Origin: Pseudonocardia parietis
GTDB taxonomy: Bacteria; Actinomycetota; Actinomycetes; Mycobacteriales; Pseudonocardiaceae
DNA length: 64,000 bases
Direction: 5' to 3'
NCBI RefSeq assembly: GCF_017876315.1
Contig: NZ_JAGINU010000001.1
Location: 744,001 to 808,000 of the forward strand
A program made the position numbers and the translations under genes. The notes under the pieces are model-generated. The model did not search any database, was not told where the DNA came from, and was given only the letters and a program-made list of their open reading frames with translations. Below are positions 18,189 through 26,249 of this stretch, one piece after another. The number at the start of each line of letters is the position of its first letter. Within the stretch, counting starts at the first letter, position 1.

Positions 18189-19325
18189 TCAGACCGCATC
18201 CCGGTCGCCTCCCTGCTCTTTCGTCAGCAAGATCACCTGGCCACTGGTCCGCATCTGGTCCGCACCCGAGTTGATCTTGGCCTCGTGCAGGCGGTCCGCG
18301 ACCGTATCCAGGTCGTCGGCAAACAGGTGTGAGTAGACGTCGAGGGTCACGCTCGGCGACGCATGGCCGAGCATCCGCTGCACGAGCACCACGGTCGCGC
18401 CCGCCGCGATCGCCAGCGACGCCGCGGTGTGCCGGAGCGCGTGGGGCGTCACTCCGACCACGCCGGCCCGTTTCGCAGCAGCGTCGAACGTGTCGCGGCG
18501 AAAGTTCCCATTGCGCAGGATGCCTCCGCCCCGTCCCGAGAACACGAGGTCGTCCGGGCCGAGGCCGGACACGTGCGCAGCCATGTCGTCGACGAGGAAC
18601 ATCGGCACGGGTACGTCCCGGCGTTCGTGGTCCTTGGGCGTGCCCAGCTCGGCGCGGCCACGGACCTCGGCCATCGCTCGGCGCACGGTGATCCGGCGCC
18701 GCATCAGGTCAAGGTCGCTGACCCGCAGCGCGGCCGCCTCGCCCCAGCGCAACCCGGTGTAGGCGAGCACGTTGACGAGCACGCCATAGTCCCCGCACTC
18801 CTGTGCGAGCAGGGCGACCTCGGCGTGTGTGAGGTAACGCTTCTGCTTCGACTTGACCCTGGGAAGCGGAATTCCTTCGGCGGGGTTACGGGAGAGCCGG
18901 CCGTCCAGCTGGGCGTACCCCAGCGCGAGGGAGAGCACCCGGTGGCAGTAGCGGACCGAGGCCGCGGAGAGCCCGGAGGAGGTCAGTTGGCCTACCCATG
19001 CCGCCACGTCGGCCGGGGCCACCTCGGCCAGCGGCACCGCGCCCCACGTCGGTTCGATGTGCTTGCTGATGATCCCTTCGTACCGGACCCGCGTGGTCGG
19101 CTTGAGCTGCTCCTGGGCGGCCAGCCACTTCCGGCACCACGTTCCGGTGCGCTCGCGCGATAGGGACGGGTCGATCCATTCCCCGCGCGACTTGGCGACC
19201 TCGACCGAGGCGACCCATCGCTCGGCGTCGACCTTCCGGGCGAAGTGCCTGGCCCGCTCCCGGCGGTCCGGACCGCGGTAGCGGGCCCGCCACGTGCCGT
19301 CAGGGCGCTTCTTGATGCTCGCCAC
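18189..19325 (-). CDS. Tyrosine-type site-specific integrase
   Basis: A 378-residue recombinase that should catalyse integration at the tRNA-Thr site. An N-terminal Arm-binding segment (VASIKKRPDGTWRARYRGPD) and a SAM-like core-binding domain precede the catalytic domain with TGLRWGE (first Arg), HALRHTAAS (HxxR), MLGHASPSVTLDVYSH (His and the Tyr nucleophile). It ends 13 bp from attL, the usual position. GTG 19323-19325 is chosen because it begins the conserved Arm domain; the frame is open further upstream. It overlaps the XRE stop by 26 bp, suggesting joint transcription. Confidence 0.92.
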   Translation of the reverse strand: MASIKKRPDGTWRARYRGPDRRERARHFARKVDAERWVASVEVAKSRGEWIDPSLSRERTGTWCRKWLAAQEQLKPTTRVRYEGIISKHIEPTWGAVPLAEVAPADVAAWVGQLTSSGLSAASVRYCHRVLSLALGYAQLDGRLSRNPAEGIPLPRVKSKQKRYLTHAEVALLAQECGDYGVLVNVLAYTGLRWGEAAALRVSDLDLMRRRITVRRAMAEVRGRAELGTPKDHERRDVPVPMFLVDDMAAHVSGLGPDDLVFSGRGGGILRNGNFRRDTFDAAAKRAGVVGVTPHALRHTAASLAIAAGATVVLVQRMLGHASPSVTLDVYSHLFADDLDTVADRLHEAKINSGADQMRTSGQVILLTKEQGGDRDAV

Positions 19326-19983
19326 GGTCCTCCTCCTCTCCGTCCTCATAGCGCAGCGGAACGATGAACGCGAAATGGCGGAGGTAGGCGCTGAGGATGC
19401 GCGGTGGCACGCCCTTCTGCCACACCAGCATGTCGGCCGCCTCTCGGAGCATTTCCTGCAGGTCGAGCATTTCCTGCAGGTCGGGGGTGTACTCGGTGAT
19501 CTCCGCGAGCGTCGTGCGGTCAGGGGGTGCGTGGGGGCGGTTGACCTCCTGGAAGTCCAATAGGTCCGGGCTGGCAATTTCCTCTGGCAGGTCCTCATCG
19601 GGAAGCGGGGCGTTGCCTGCAGCCCACTGCCACGCTGCGGACTCCGGCACACGGACCGTGGACGTCAGGTCGATCTCGTTGTCACCACTGGCGCTCTCCT
19701 CGTCACTGCTGGCCGTGCCGCTAAGGAGTAGCCGATTCGGGGTGACGCCGAGAGCGATGGCGAGCGCGACCAGCTCCGACACGTCGGCCCTTCTCTCGCC
19801 CTTCATCAGCCGTGAGACGGCGTTGATGCCGAGCGGGTGGCCGAGTTTGGTCATCCGCTCGGCGATGTCCTTCTGGTCGAGCCCTGCGCGTTTTCGCAGC
19901 TCGTCGAGGTTGGCAGTGAAGCGCTCTCCGAGGGGGCCGCGCTCCATGGGGCCGCTCCGCCGCGACTGTTGATTAGCCATCAT
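19300..19983 (-). CDS. XRE-family transcriptional regulator, probable element repressor
   Basis: A 227-residue protein. Residues ~18-72 form a lambda-repressor-like HTH (LRKRAGLDQKDIAERMTKLGHPLGINAVSRLMKGERRADVSELVALAIALGV). The remainder is acidic and without a known domain. It is divergent from the excisionase-type gene and immediately precedes int, so it probably keeps the excision/replication operon off. ATG 19983 and 19980 are both possible, and no clear ribosome site precedes either. Confidence 0.85.
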   Translation of the reverse strand: MMANQQSRRSGPMERGPLGERFTANLDELRKRAGLDQKDIAERMTKLGHPLGINAVSRLMKGERRADVSELVALAIALGVTPNRLLLSGTASSDEESASGDNEIDLTSTVRVPESAAWQWAAGNAPLPDEDLPEEIASPDLLDFQEVNRPHAPPDRTTLAEITEYTPDLQEMLDLQEMLREAADMLVWQKGVPPRILSAYLRHFAFIVPLRYEDGEEEDRGEHQEAP

Positions 19984-20036
19984 CGGGATTCTGGCACTGA
20001 AGATTGCGAGTAGTCCAGCGCTGACCTACCCTGCGG

Positions 20037-20061
20037 CGTGCTGGCGGTAATCGCCAGCACG
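20037..20061. promoter_or_regulatory. Perfect palindrome between repressor and excisionase genes
   Basis: Ten-base arms CGTGCTGGCG and CGCCAGCACG flank GTAAT. It lies 22 bp before the excisionase start and 54 bp before the XRE start, the place of a dual operator for divergent control. Confidence 0.75.
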
Positions 20062-20082
20062 ATCGCTATTATGAGGAGTCCC

Positions 20083-20298
20083 ATGAGTGACAGGGCGCTC
20101 GCGCGGCCTCTCAACCTCCGGGAGGCGGCGGAGATGATCGGTGTGCCGGAGAGCACGCTGCGGTACTGGAGGGCGACGGGACGGGACGGCCCGGTCGGGT
20201 ACCGGGTCGGGCGCCGGGTGATGTATGACGAAGCCGAGGTTCAGGCGTACCGGGACGCTTGCCGCGCTGCGGCGAAGCCGCAGGGGGAGTCTGCGTGA
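20083..20298 (+). CDS. Excisionase-type MerR-like HTH protein
   Basis: A 71-residue winged-HTH protein: LNLREAAEMIGVPESTLRYWRATGRDGPVGYRVGRRVMYDEAEVQAYRDAC. This is the pattern of AlpA/Xis-type DNA-binding proteins that direct excision or activate int. ATG 20083 is preferred because GAGGAG stands 4-9 bases upstream and the conserved domain starts right after; the frame is open from 20038. It overlaps the next gene as GTGA and begins a rightward operon. Confidence 0.85.
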   Translation: MSDRALARPLNLREAAEMIGVPESTLRYWRATGRDGPVGYRVGRRVMYDEAEVQAYRDACRAAAKPQGESA

Positions 20299-20549
20299 CC
20301 CCTATGAACGAGCGGGGCGGGCCCGCTACCGACGGACCCGCCCCGATGATCGCCCCGGACACTTTGCAGAGGCACGACCACCACGAAGGTACCGCACCGG
20401 CGCACCGGCTCGGCCGGGTTGCGACGCTCGGCGAGGCGCGCTCGCACCGGTCGAAGCGCCATGCGCTCGACCACCTCGACCAGACCGGGGCGTGCGCGTG
20501 CTGGACCGCCGGCCCGGGCCGGCGCTGCCTGGCCGGGAGGGTGTCGTGA
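20295..20549 (+). CDS. Small hypothetical protein of the element core
   Basis: 84 residues from GTG 20295, coupled both upstream and downstream by GTGA overlaps. It is rich in His, Arg and Ala, with ACACWTAGPGRRC near the end that could be part of a metal site. No family is recognised. Its place in the chain is the main evidence that it is translated. Confidence 0.55.
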   Translation: MTPMNERGGPATDGPAPMIAPDTLQRHDHHEGTAPAHRLGRVATLGEARSHRSKRHALDHLDQTGACACWTAGPGRRCLAGRVS

Positions 20550-20911
20550 GGGGCCCGGCACCGCACGCGGTCGACGGCCGGGTGGCCATGCTCGTCGTCG
20601 ACCCCGGGTTCTGTGCCTCGTGCGCCGCGATGCTCGACCCCACTGCGCTTGCCCGGTGGCTCCACGCCCTCTCGGCCGATGATCCCGCCTACATCGCGGC
20701 CCGGCTGGTCGTCGAGCTGCGCGAGGAGCGCACTGCGCTCGCGGAGTCCGGTCTCGCGATGCCCGTCTCAGCTGCTTCCCGGGCCGCGGCCGGCGTGGCG
20801 CTTGCCCCCCTCGAGCCGGTGCAGTCACCGCGGCCGCCCGTGCGGTGCGACCGCTGCCATGACCGGCTCCCGTTCCCCATGATTCCCGAGCAGAAGAAGG
20901 GCGCGGCCTGA
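20546..20911 (+). CDS. Small zinc-ribbon-like protein of the element core
   Basis: 121 residues from GTG 20546. Two CxxC pairs (CASCAAM near residue 20 and CDRCHDRLPFP near the C-terminus) suggest zinc binding. A helical middle (ADDPAYIAARLVVELREERTAL) separates them. It overlaps the upstream gene by four bases and shares one base with the start of the primase-helicase gene. Function is unknown; small CxxC proteins before the primase are common in such elements. Confidence 0.6.
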   Translation: MRGPAPHAVDGRVAMLVVDPGFCASCAAMLDPTALARWLHALSADDPAYIAARLVVELREERTALAESGLAMPVSAASRAAAGVALAPLEPVQSPRPPVRCDRCHDRLPFPMIPEQKKGAA

Positions 20912-22326
20912 TGCCGTACGACACCCTGGCCCACGGCGGCCAGGCCGGCGAAGCGGAACTGAACGACCCGCTCCCCGACAAGCCGTGGACCGAGTACGGG
21001 TACTCCGAGCGGCTGATCCACGTCTACGGCGACCGCTTGCGGTTCGTCCGCATCTGGCGCCGCTGGCTCATCTGGGACGGCACCCGCTGGGCCTGCGACG
21101 ACACTGGGCAGGCCGTGCGCTGGGCGAAGATCATCGCCCGGCGGATGACGACCGAGGCGTATGCGATCACCGACAAGCAGGAGCGCTCGGCCGCAGTCCG
21201 GGCCGCGCGCCGCGGTGAACAGTCGGCCGGCGTCTACGCGGTGCTCGCCCTCGCCGAGACCGAGGAACAGGTGGCTGTCGTCCCCGGGCAGCTGGACGCC
21301 GACCCGTTCCTGCTGAACTGCCCGAACGGAACGCTCGACCTGCGCACGGGTGAACTACGCGGCCACGACCCGACCGACCTGCTGACCAAGGTCACCGGCG
21401 CCGCGTACGACCCGGACGCCCGCAGCACGGACTGGTCCCGGTTCCTCGACCGCGTCCAGCCCGACCCGGACGTACAGGCGTTCCTCGCCCGACTGTTCGG
21501 GCACGCCCTGGAGGGCAGGGTCACCGAGCACGTCCTGCCGATCTTGCAGGGCGAGGGAGCGAACGGGAAGTCGACCTTCCTCGACGCCGTGCTCGCCGCA
21601 TTGGGCGACTACGGCGGGGCCGCCGACCCCGAGCTGCTGACCGCGCGCACGTTCGACGCCCATCCGACCGGAGTTGCCGACCTGTTCGGGTTGCGCCTGG
21701 CCCTGCTGCACGAAGGCGACGCCGGTCGCCGGCTCGCCGAGGGCACTGTGAAGCGCCTGACCGGTGGCGACCAGCTGAAGGCCCGGCGGATGCGCGAGGA
21801 CTTCTGGTCGTTCCAGCCGAGCCACATGTTCGCGCTGGCCACGAACCACCGGCCGATCGTGTCCGGCGCCGACGAGGGAATCTGGCGCCGGCTGCGGCTG
21901 GTCCCCTGGCCCGTGGTCGTCCCGGCCGCCGAGCGCGACGAGCACTTGGGTGAGCGCATGCATCTGGCCGCCGATGCCGTGCTCGCGTGGCTGGTCCACG
22001 GCCACCAGCAGTGGCGCCGCGACGGGCTCGCGGAGCCGGCGTCGGTCACCGAGGCCACCGACACCTACCGGGGTGAGTCGGACGCGCTGGGGCGGTTCCT
22101 CGCCGAGCGTTGCCTGCTTGCGCCGGCGTTCCACGTGTTCTCCGCCGAGCTGTTCGCGGCGTGGGGCAAGTGGTGCGCCGAGGAGGGTGAGGCGGTCGGG
22201 TCGAACAAGGCGTTCACGACCGCGCTCGTCAACCGCGGCTTCGGCCCGCCGACGCCGACGAACCGCGGGAAGCGATGGCAGGGGATCGGCGTCGCCGCCG
22301 ACGACGAGGGCGGTGAGGGGGCGTGA
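20911..22326 (+). CDS. D5/P4-type primase-helicase (phage/plasmid replication protein)
   Basis: 471 residues. The N-terminal part (RFVRIWRRWLIWDGTRWACDDTGQAVRW ... PFLLNCPNGTLDLRTGELRGHDP) is the D5_N region. A superfamily 3 helicase follows: Walker A GEGANGKST at about 213-221, LALLHEGDAG as Walker B, and LATNHRPIVSGADEGIWRRLRLVPW as motif C. Such proteins unwind the origin of phage satellites and integrative plasmids and act with host polymerase. A separate AEP primase domain is not evident. A repeat-rich region follows directly, the likely origin. Confidence 0.9.
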   Translation: MPYDTLAHGGQAGEAELNDPLPDKPWTEYGYSERLIHVYGDRLRFVRIWRRWLIWDGTRWACDDTGQAVRWAKIIARRMTTEAYAITDKQERSAAVRAARRGEQSAGVYAVLALAETEEQVAVVPGQLDADPFLLNCPNGTLDLRTGELRGHDPTDLLTKVTGAAYDPDARSTDWSRFLDRVQPDPDVQAFLARLFGHALEGRVTEHVLPILQGEGANGKSTFLDAVLAALGDYGGAADPELLTARTFDAHPTGVADLFGLRLALLHEGDAGRRLAEGTVKRLTGGDQLKARRMREDFWSFQPSHMFALATNHRPIVSGADEGIWRRLRLVPWPVVVPAAERDEHLGERMHLAADAVLAWLVHGHQQWRRDGLAEPASVTEATDTYRGESDALGRFLAERCLLAPAFHVFSAELFAAWGKWCAEEGEAVGSNKAFTTALVNRGFGPPTPTNRGKRWQGIGVAADDEGGEGA

Positions 22327-22515
22327 TGGGTGTAACGGGTCTCTCCCACTCACGCGCCTGCACGCGGAGCGTCAACCTTTCGAACCTTCACATCCGTCAC
22401 TCTCTCGTCACTCCCGCAGGTCACTGTTGGGCGTGACGGGTGTGACGGATCGCAACCTTAACCGCCACGCGCGGGCGAGGAACCAGCGCAGACCCGTCAC
22501 ACCCGTCACCCGCTC
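22327..22515. other. Repeat-rich non-coding stretch, candidate replication origin
   Basis: The stretch after the helicase gene has a 16-bp inverted repeat: GTGACGGGTGTGACGG at 22433-22448 and its complement at 22494-22509. Further single or degenerate GTGAC/GTCAC units lie at about 22331, 22395, 22406 and 22420. Iteron-like repeats next to a D5-type helicase gene are typical of satellite origins. No coding sequence is supported here. Confidence 0.55.
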
Positions 22516-22552
22516 CCCACGGCTTCCGCGATAGACCAGGAAGGAACCACCC

Positions 22553-22760
22553 ATGGCGATTACCGAGAGCCCGACCAACCGGCGCTGTGGGAGACCATCG
22601 ACCCGGCTGAGGACCACGAGTCCACCTGGCGCTGGCCGCGCAGACGGTTGGCGACGGAGTCCCGATCGAGACGGCCGCGCACGAGGCGCGCCGCTCGTCC
22701 GCCTACTTCCACGAGCTGGTTCGTCGGGCCGGCGAGCCCGATAACGAGGAGGTGATCAAC
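22553..22760 (+). pseudogene. Small element gene with apparent frameshifts
   Basis: ATG 22553 follows GGAAGGAAC. Natural-looking sequence changes frame twice: MAITE in the start frame, then EPDQPALWETIDPAEDHEST two bases on, then LALAAQTVGDGVPIETAAHE...FHELVRRAGEPDNEE in the third frame. The single open frame from 22553 is arginine/serine-rich and reads like an antisense artefact. I infer a small protein of about 65 residues broken by two indels (2-bp gain near 22570, 1-bp shift near 22620). A sequencing error cannot be excluded. Confidence 0.4.
22747..22757 (+). promoter_or_regulatory. Strong ribosome-binding site
   Basis: AGGAGGTGATC is fully complementary to the 16S rRNA 3' end and stands three bases before ATG 22761. 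It decides that start over the GTG at 22752, which lies inside the site. Confidence 0.8.
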
Positions 22761-22934
22761 ATGTCGCAGCCGAACCCGCGCCGCAGCCGCGCCGAGAAGA
22801 TCATCACCCAGATGCGCGACCAGCTTGGCGACCCGACGATCACCCACACCAATCGGGCGCTGCCGCCGCCCGAGCCGGGCGCGGGCATCAACATCAGGAT
22901 CACCCCGGCACCGGGAGTAGGACATCCCGGATGA
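22761..22934 (+). CDS. Small hypothetical protein of the element
   Basis: 57 residues (MSQPNPRRSRAEKIITQMRD...), with a basic helix at the start and a Pro/Gly tail. It is preceded by an unusually strong ribosome site and overlaps the next gene as ATGA. No family recognised. Confidence 0.55.
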   Translation: MSQPNPRRSRAEKIITQMRDQLGDPTITHTNRALPPPEPGAGINIRITPAPGVGHPG

Positions 22935-23458
22935 GCACCCCGAGCGTGAAACAACCCCACGGAGCTGCCTCCGGCCCGAGGCCTCCGGAGAAGCTCGGCA
23001 CCGTCGCGGCCGAGGCAGGACAGGTACTCCGGCTGGTCCGCGCCGGGTACACCTACAGGGAGATCGCCGCCCTGGTCGGCCTGTCCACCACGACCGCGTG
23101 GCGTCGCCACCGGTGGGCGGTTCAAGTGCTCACCGGGCGGGACGAGACGCCACTACCGACCATGCGGGAGGTCCGACCGCGGATGCGAGCACCGGTCTAC
23201 ACCTCCAGCCCGGGCCGAGAACTGATGCGGCTGCGTCCTCGGCCGGCGGTTCGGTGCAGCGCGCGTCGCAAGACTGGCGGTCCTTGCGGGTGTTGGGCGG
23301 TCCACGGCGCCCGAGTGTGTCGAATGCACGGTGGCGCTGCTCCGCAGGTGCGGCGGGCAGCCGAGGCGCGACACCGCCGTGAGAAGGCGCGGCAGATCCT
23401 CGCTGCCCTGGAGTTCACGTTCGACGGCTGCGTCGAGAAGGGTGGGAGAGAGTCATGA
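22931..23458 (+). CDS. HTH and zinc-ribbon protein of phage/integrative-element type
   Basis: 175 residues. AGQVLRLVRAGYTYREIAALVGLSTTTAWRRHRWAV (about 30-65) is an HTH. The later part, RCSARRKTGGPCGCWAVHGARVCRMHGGAAPQVRRAAE, is a CxxxxxTGxPC..C..HGG zinc-binding motif seen often in actinophage and integrative-element proteins. It probably binds DNA; a role in replication or regulation is open. It is the last intact gene of the core. Confidence 0.65.
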   Translation: MSTPSVKQPHGAASGPRPPEKLGTVAAEAGQVLRLVRAGYTYREIAALVGLSTTTAWRRHRWAVQVLTGRDETPLPTMREVRPRMRAPVYTSSPGRELMRLRPRPAVRCSARRKTGGPCGCWAVHGARVCRMHGGAAPQVRRAAEARHRREKARQILAALEFTFDGCVEKGGRES

Positions 23459-23611
23459 CCGGACGGCGGCTGTCCGTGGCCTTGTGGGCGGCCTCAGCAG
23501 CATCGTGCAGCCGGTCGCGCAGTTCCTCCGAGTGGCGCGGCCGATCGGCGACGTGGCGCGCGTCCGAGTCCAAGCAGAGCGGCGAGGCGAGCTCGAGACC
23601 GAGTGCGACGG
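23459..23611. other. Stretch with no assignable gene at the core-cargo junction
   Basis: Reading frames are open on both strands but none has a start and a family I recognise. A minus-strand frame (DARHVADRPRHSEELRDRLHDAAEA) is protein-like but has no start codon or ribosome site. Confidence 0.5.
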
Positions 23612-24049
23612 TCACCGGGTGAAGGCGCTGTGCCCGGTCACCGCCTTGCCGACGATCAGCGTGTTCATCTCGTGGGTGCCCTCGAAGGAGAACAGCGCCT
23701 CGGCGTCGGCGAAGTAGCGCGCAACACCGTTGCCGAGCAGGATCCCGTTGCCACCGACGAGCTGGCGCGCCCAGGCCACGGTCTCCCGCATCCGGCTCGC
23801 GCAGAACGCCTTGGCCAGTGAGGAGTGCGCGTCCGAGCCGTCGCCGGCGTCGAGAAGCTGGGCGTTGCGCACCGCCATTCCCAGCGACGCGGTCACGTTG
23901 CCGAGCATCTTCACCAGCAGGTCCTGCATCAGCTGGAACCCGGCGATCGGCCGTCCGAACTGCTCGCGCTCGCGCGCATACGACAGTGCCAGCTCGTAGG
24001 CGGCCATCTGCACCCCGACCGTTCCCCAGGCGGCGTTCCCGACCCTCGA
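23612..24049 (-). pseudogene. Acyl-CoA dehydrogenase, C-terminal fragment
   Basis: About 145 residues of the C-terminal helical domain: RVGNAAWGTVGVQMAAYELALSYAREREQFGRPI, AWARQLVGGNGIL and FSFEGTHEMNTLIVGKAVTG, which carry the FAD-contacting and substrate-side helices. The N-terminal and middle domains are absent: the homology stops at about 24049, where unrelated opposite-strand sequence starts. The frame stays open upstream to 24265, but that part is not acyl-CoA dehydrogenase. It cannot be functional alone. Confidence 0.8.
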
Positions 24050-24050
24050 C

Positions 24051-24242
24051 GTCGGCGACCTGCCACCCCGGTGGTCCCGGGACGCCGCCCGCAGCCGGCT
24101 CACCGCCATCCAGGCGGCCGAAGCCGACGCGATCAGCGCGGCGCTGACCACCCACGACGGCAACAAGCGGTTCGGCGTGACCGCCAACTGCATCGCCCCC
24201 GGCTTCATCGCCAGCGACATGACCCGCGCCACCTCCGGAGCC
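24051..24242 (+). pseudogene. Fused fragments: Fis-type regulator C-terminus and SDR
   Basis: One plus-strand frame shows two joined remnants. VGDLPPRWSRDAARSRLTAIQAAEADAISAALTTHDGNK (to 24167) matches the linker and first Fis HTH helix of sigma-54-type or GAF regulators, cut before the recognition helix. RFGVTANCIAPGFIASDMTRAT (24168-24233) is the PG-motif region of a FabG-like short-chain dehydrogenase. Neither has a start or the rest of the gene. Assigned by motif reading only. Confidence 0.6.
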
Positions 24243-24335
24243 ACACTCGATCCGATGCGCCCCACGTGCAGTGTCGGCGTGCGAGGGCGCGTGTTCCGCA
24301 GAACCAGTGAAGTCGGCCTCGACTCGTCCCTCCCC

Positions 24336-25439
24336 TCAGCGGTCGGTGCGGTAGTGGTCGAGCTTGTCCTCGTCGATCTCGATCCCCAGGCCTGGCTCTG
24401 GGCGGACCGCGATGGCTCCGTCGACGACGCGGACCGGGTCGGTGAGCAGGTCGTCCTCGATCAGGAGGAAGTTCGTCACCTCGGCTGGGCGCACAGCTGT
24501 GTGCCGGTGCGCGGCGGCGAAGGCCACGGATGCCAGCGTGCCGAGCTGGGTGTCGATCTGGTTGCCCACCAGGACCCCGATCCCGAGGCCGTCGCAGAGG
24601 CCGAGGATCCGGCTGGAGCGGGTGAACCCGCTGCGTGAGGTCTTGATGTTGATGCCGTCGAAGCCGTCGGTGGTCACGGCTCGGGCGACGGTCTCCAGGG
24701 TCGGTGCGCTCTCGTCGGCGTAGACGGGGATGCGGGTGCCGGCGATGCATCGCCGCCTACCGAGGACCTCGCTCGACGGGCACGGTTCCTCGATCAACTC
24801 GACTCCGGCAGGCTCCATCGCGGTGAGGGCTGCGGTGGCCTGTTCGGCGGTCCAGCCGTGGTTGGCGTCCAGGCCGAGGACGACATCGTCTCCCAGCGCG
24901 TCGCGGATCCTTAGCACGGCCTCGACGTCGGTGCGGTATTCCGGGCGGCCGACCTTGACCTTGAACGTGGTGACCCCGAAGTCGTCGTGGACCCGGCGGG
25001 CCTCCTCGGCCATCTCGGCCGGCTTCCCGATGCCGACCATGTGTGAGACGCGGACCCGGTCGGTGTAGCCACCGAGCAGGCGGTGACAGCTCACGCCCAG
25101 CTCCTGGCCCAGGATGTCCCACAGCGCGAGGTCGACGGCTGCCTTGACGGTGTTGTTCGCGACCGTGTTGTCGAGCAGGCGGTCGATCATCTCCCGGTTC
25201 CCCGGATCGCGTCCCACGAGGACCGGCGCGAACAGCGTGTGCACGGCGGCGAGGATGGACCCGACCGTCTCGCCGTAGGTGTAGGGGCGGGGCAGTACGT
25301 CGGCCTGTCCGACGATCCCGTCGTCCGTGTGGATCCGCAGCAGGACGTGGGCAGCTTCTCGTACCTCGCCGATCGCGAACGCCAGCGGTCTGCGGTACGG
25401 GATCGAGTACGGAATGGCCTCAAGGCTCACGATGTGCAT
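24336..25439 (-). CDS. Enolase-superfamily enzyme, muconate cycloisomerase/dipeptide epimerase type
   Basis: 367 residues with the full catalytic set of the muconate-lactonizing subgroup: KVK at 160-162, metal ligands D191, E217 and D242, and K266 (NIKTSRSG). The capping domain is N-terminal. Members abstract a proton alpha to a carboxylate and either isomerise, dehydrate or racemise. It is the last gene of the CoA-ligase operon, 42 bp after the SDR. Cycloisomerisation of a muconate is unlikely from this context, since no intradiol dioxygenase is near; a racemase or dehydratase of an acid intermediate is equally possible. Confidence 0.8.
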   Translation of the reverse strand: MHIVSLEAIPYSIPYRRPLAFAIGEVREAAHVLLRIHTDDGIVGQADVLPRPYTYGETVGSILAAVHTLFAPVLVGRDPGNREMIDRLLDNTVANNTVKAAVDLALWDILGQELGVSCHRLLGGYTDRVRVSHMVGIGKPAEMAEEARRVHDDFGVTTFKVKVGRPEYRTDVEAVLRIRDALGDDVVLGLDANHGWTAEQATAALTAMEPAGVELIEEPCPSSEVLGRRRCIAGTRIPVYADESAPTLETVARAVTTDGFDGINIKTSRSGFTRSSRILGLCDGLGIGVLVGNQIDTQLGTLASVAFAAAHRHTAVRPAEVTNFLLIEDDLLTDPVRVVDGAIAVRPEPGLGIEIDEDKLDHYRTDR

Positions 25440-25481
25440 CAGGATCCAGATCAGTCGCGGGGCTGGTCAGGGCGGGTCGGT

Positions 25482-26249
25482 TCACATGAACCGTCCGCCG
25501 GTGACCTCGAGGACGGTCCCGGTCATGTAGGACGACAGGTCCGAGGCGAGGAACAGCGCGACGCCTGCGACTTCGGACGGTTCGCCGGGGCGCTGCATCG
25601 GGATCTCGCTCATTTTCTGGTCCCACGCCCGCTGCGGCATGGCCTCGGTCATGGCCGTGCGGATCAGACCGGGCTGGATGGCGTTGACGCGGACGTTGTG
25701 ATGGGCGAGTTCCTTGGCGGCCGCTTTGCTCATGCCGACGATGCCGGCCTTGGCCGCCGAGTAGTTCGTCTGCCCGACCATGCCGACCTTGCCGGACAGC
25801 GAGGAGAGGTTGACGATCGCGCCCCGCTTCTGCTCACGCATGATCGCGGCTGCCGCGCGGGTGCCGTTCCAGGTGCCCTTCAGGTGGACGCCGATGACCT
25901 GGTCGAACTCGTCCTCGGACATCGTTCGCATGGTGGCGTCGCGGGTGATGCCCGCGTTGTTGACCATGATGTCGGGCGGGCCGAACCGCTGTCCCGCGGC
26001 GTCGAGCAGCGCCTCCATCTCGGATGCGACGGTGACGTCGCAGCGTACGGCCGCGGCGATCTCGGGCCCGCCGAGCGAGTCCACGGCGGCCGCCGTCGCG
26101 TCCGGGTCCAGGTCACCGAGCACCACCCGGGCGCCCTCGGTCACGAACCGCTCGGCGATCGCGTAGCCGAGCCCCTGCGCCCCGCCCGTGATCACGGCGG
26201 TCCTCCCGTCGAGCAGCCCCATCTTCTCCTCCGTCTCGTTTCCGGTCAT
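25482..26249 (-). CDS. Short-chain dehydrogenase/reductase, FabG-like
   Basis: 255 residues. [10 protein letters not shown] at 21-30 is the NAD(P) glycine motif, NNAGIT follows, and SSLSG...TNYSAAK gives the Ser-Tyr-Lys triad. The end, [12 protein letters not shown], is typical of 3-oxoacyl-ACP/CoA reductases. With the MaoC-type hydratase upstream it could oxidise a 3-hydroxyacyl-CoA. ATG 26249 overlaps the MaoC stop (ATGA). ATG 26222 has GGAGGAG before it and starts right at the domain, so the shorter form is also plausible. Confidence 0.88.
   Translation of the reverse strand: MTGNETEEKMGLLDGRTAVITGGAQGLGYAIAERFVTEGARVVLGDLDPDATAAAVDSLGGPEIAAAVRCDVTVASEMEALLDAAGQRFGPPDIMVNNAGITRDATMRTMSEDEFDQVIGVHLKGTWNGTRAAAAIMREQKRGAIVNLSSLSGKVGMVGQTNYSAAKAGIVGMSKAAAKELAHHNVRVNAIQPGLIRTAMTEAMPQRAWDQKMSEIPMQRPGEPSEVAGVALFLASDLSSYMTGTVLEVTGGRFM

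Noticed and set aside
23612..24265. A complete 217-residue acyl-CoA dehydrogenase gene
   Set aside because: Only residues after about 70 of this frame match the family; the upstream part is antisense to regulator and SDR fragments, and two domains are missing.
24336..25439. Muconate cycloisomerase of a beta-ketoadipate pathway
   Set aside because: Catalytic residues fit the subgroup, but there is no catechol 1,2-dioxygenase or muconolactone isomerase in the window, so a specific name is not supported.
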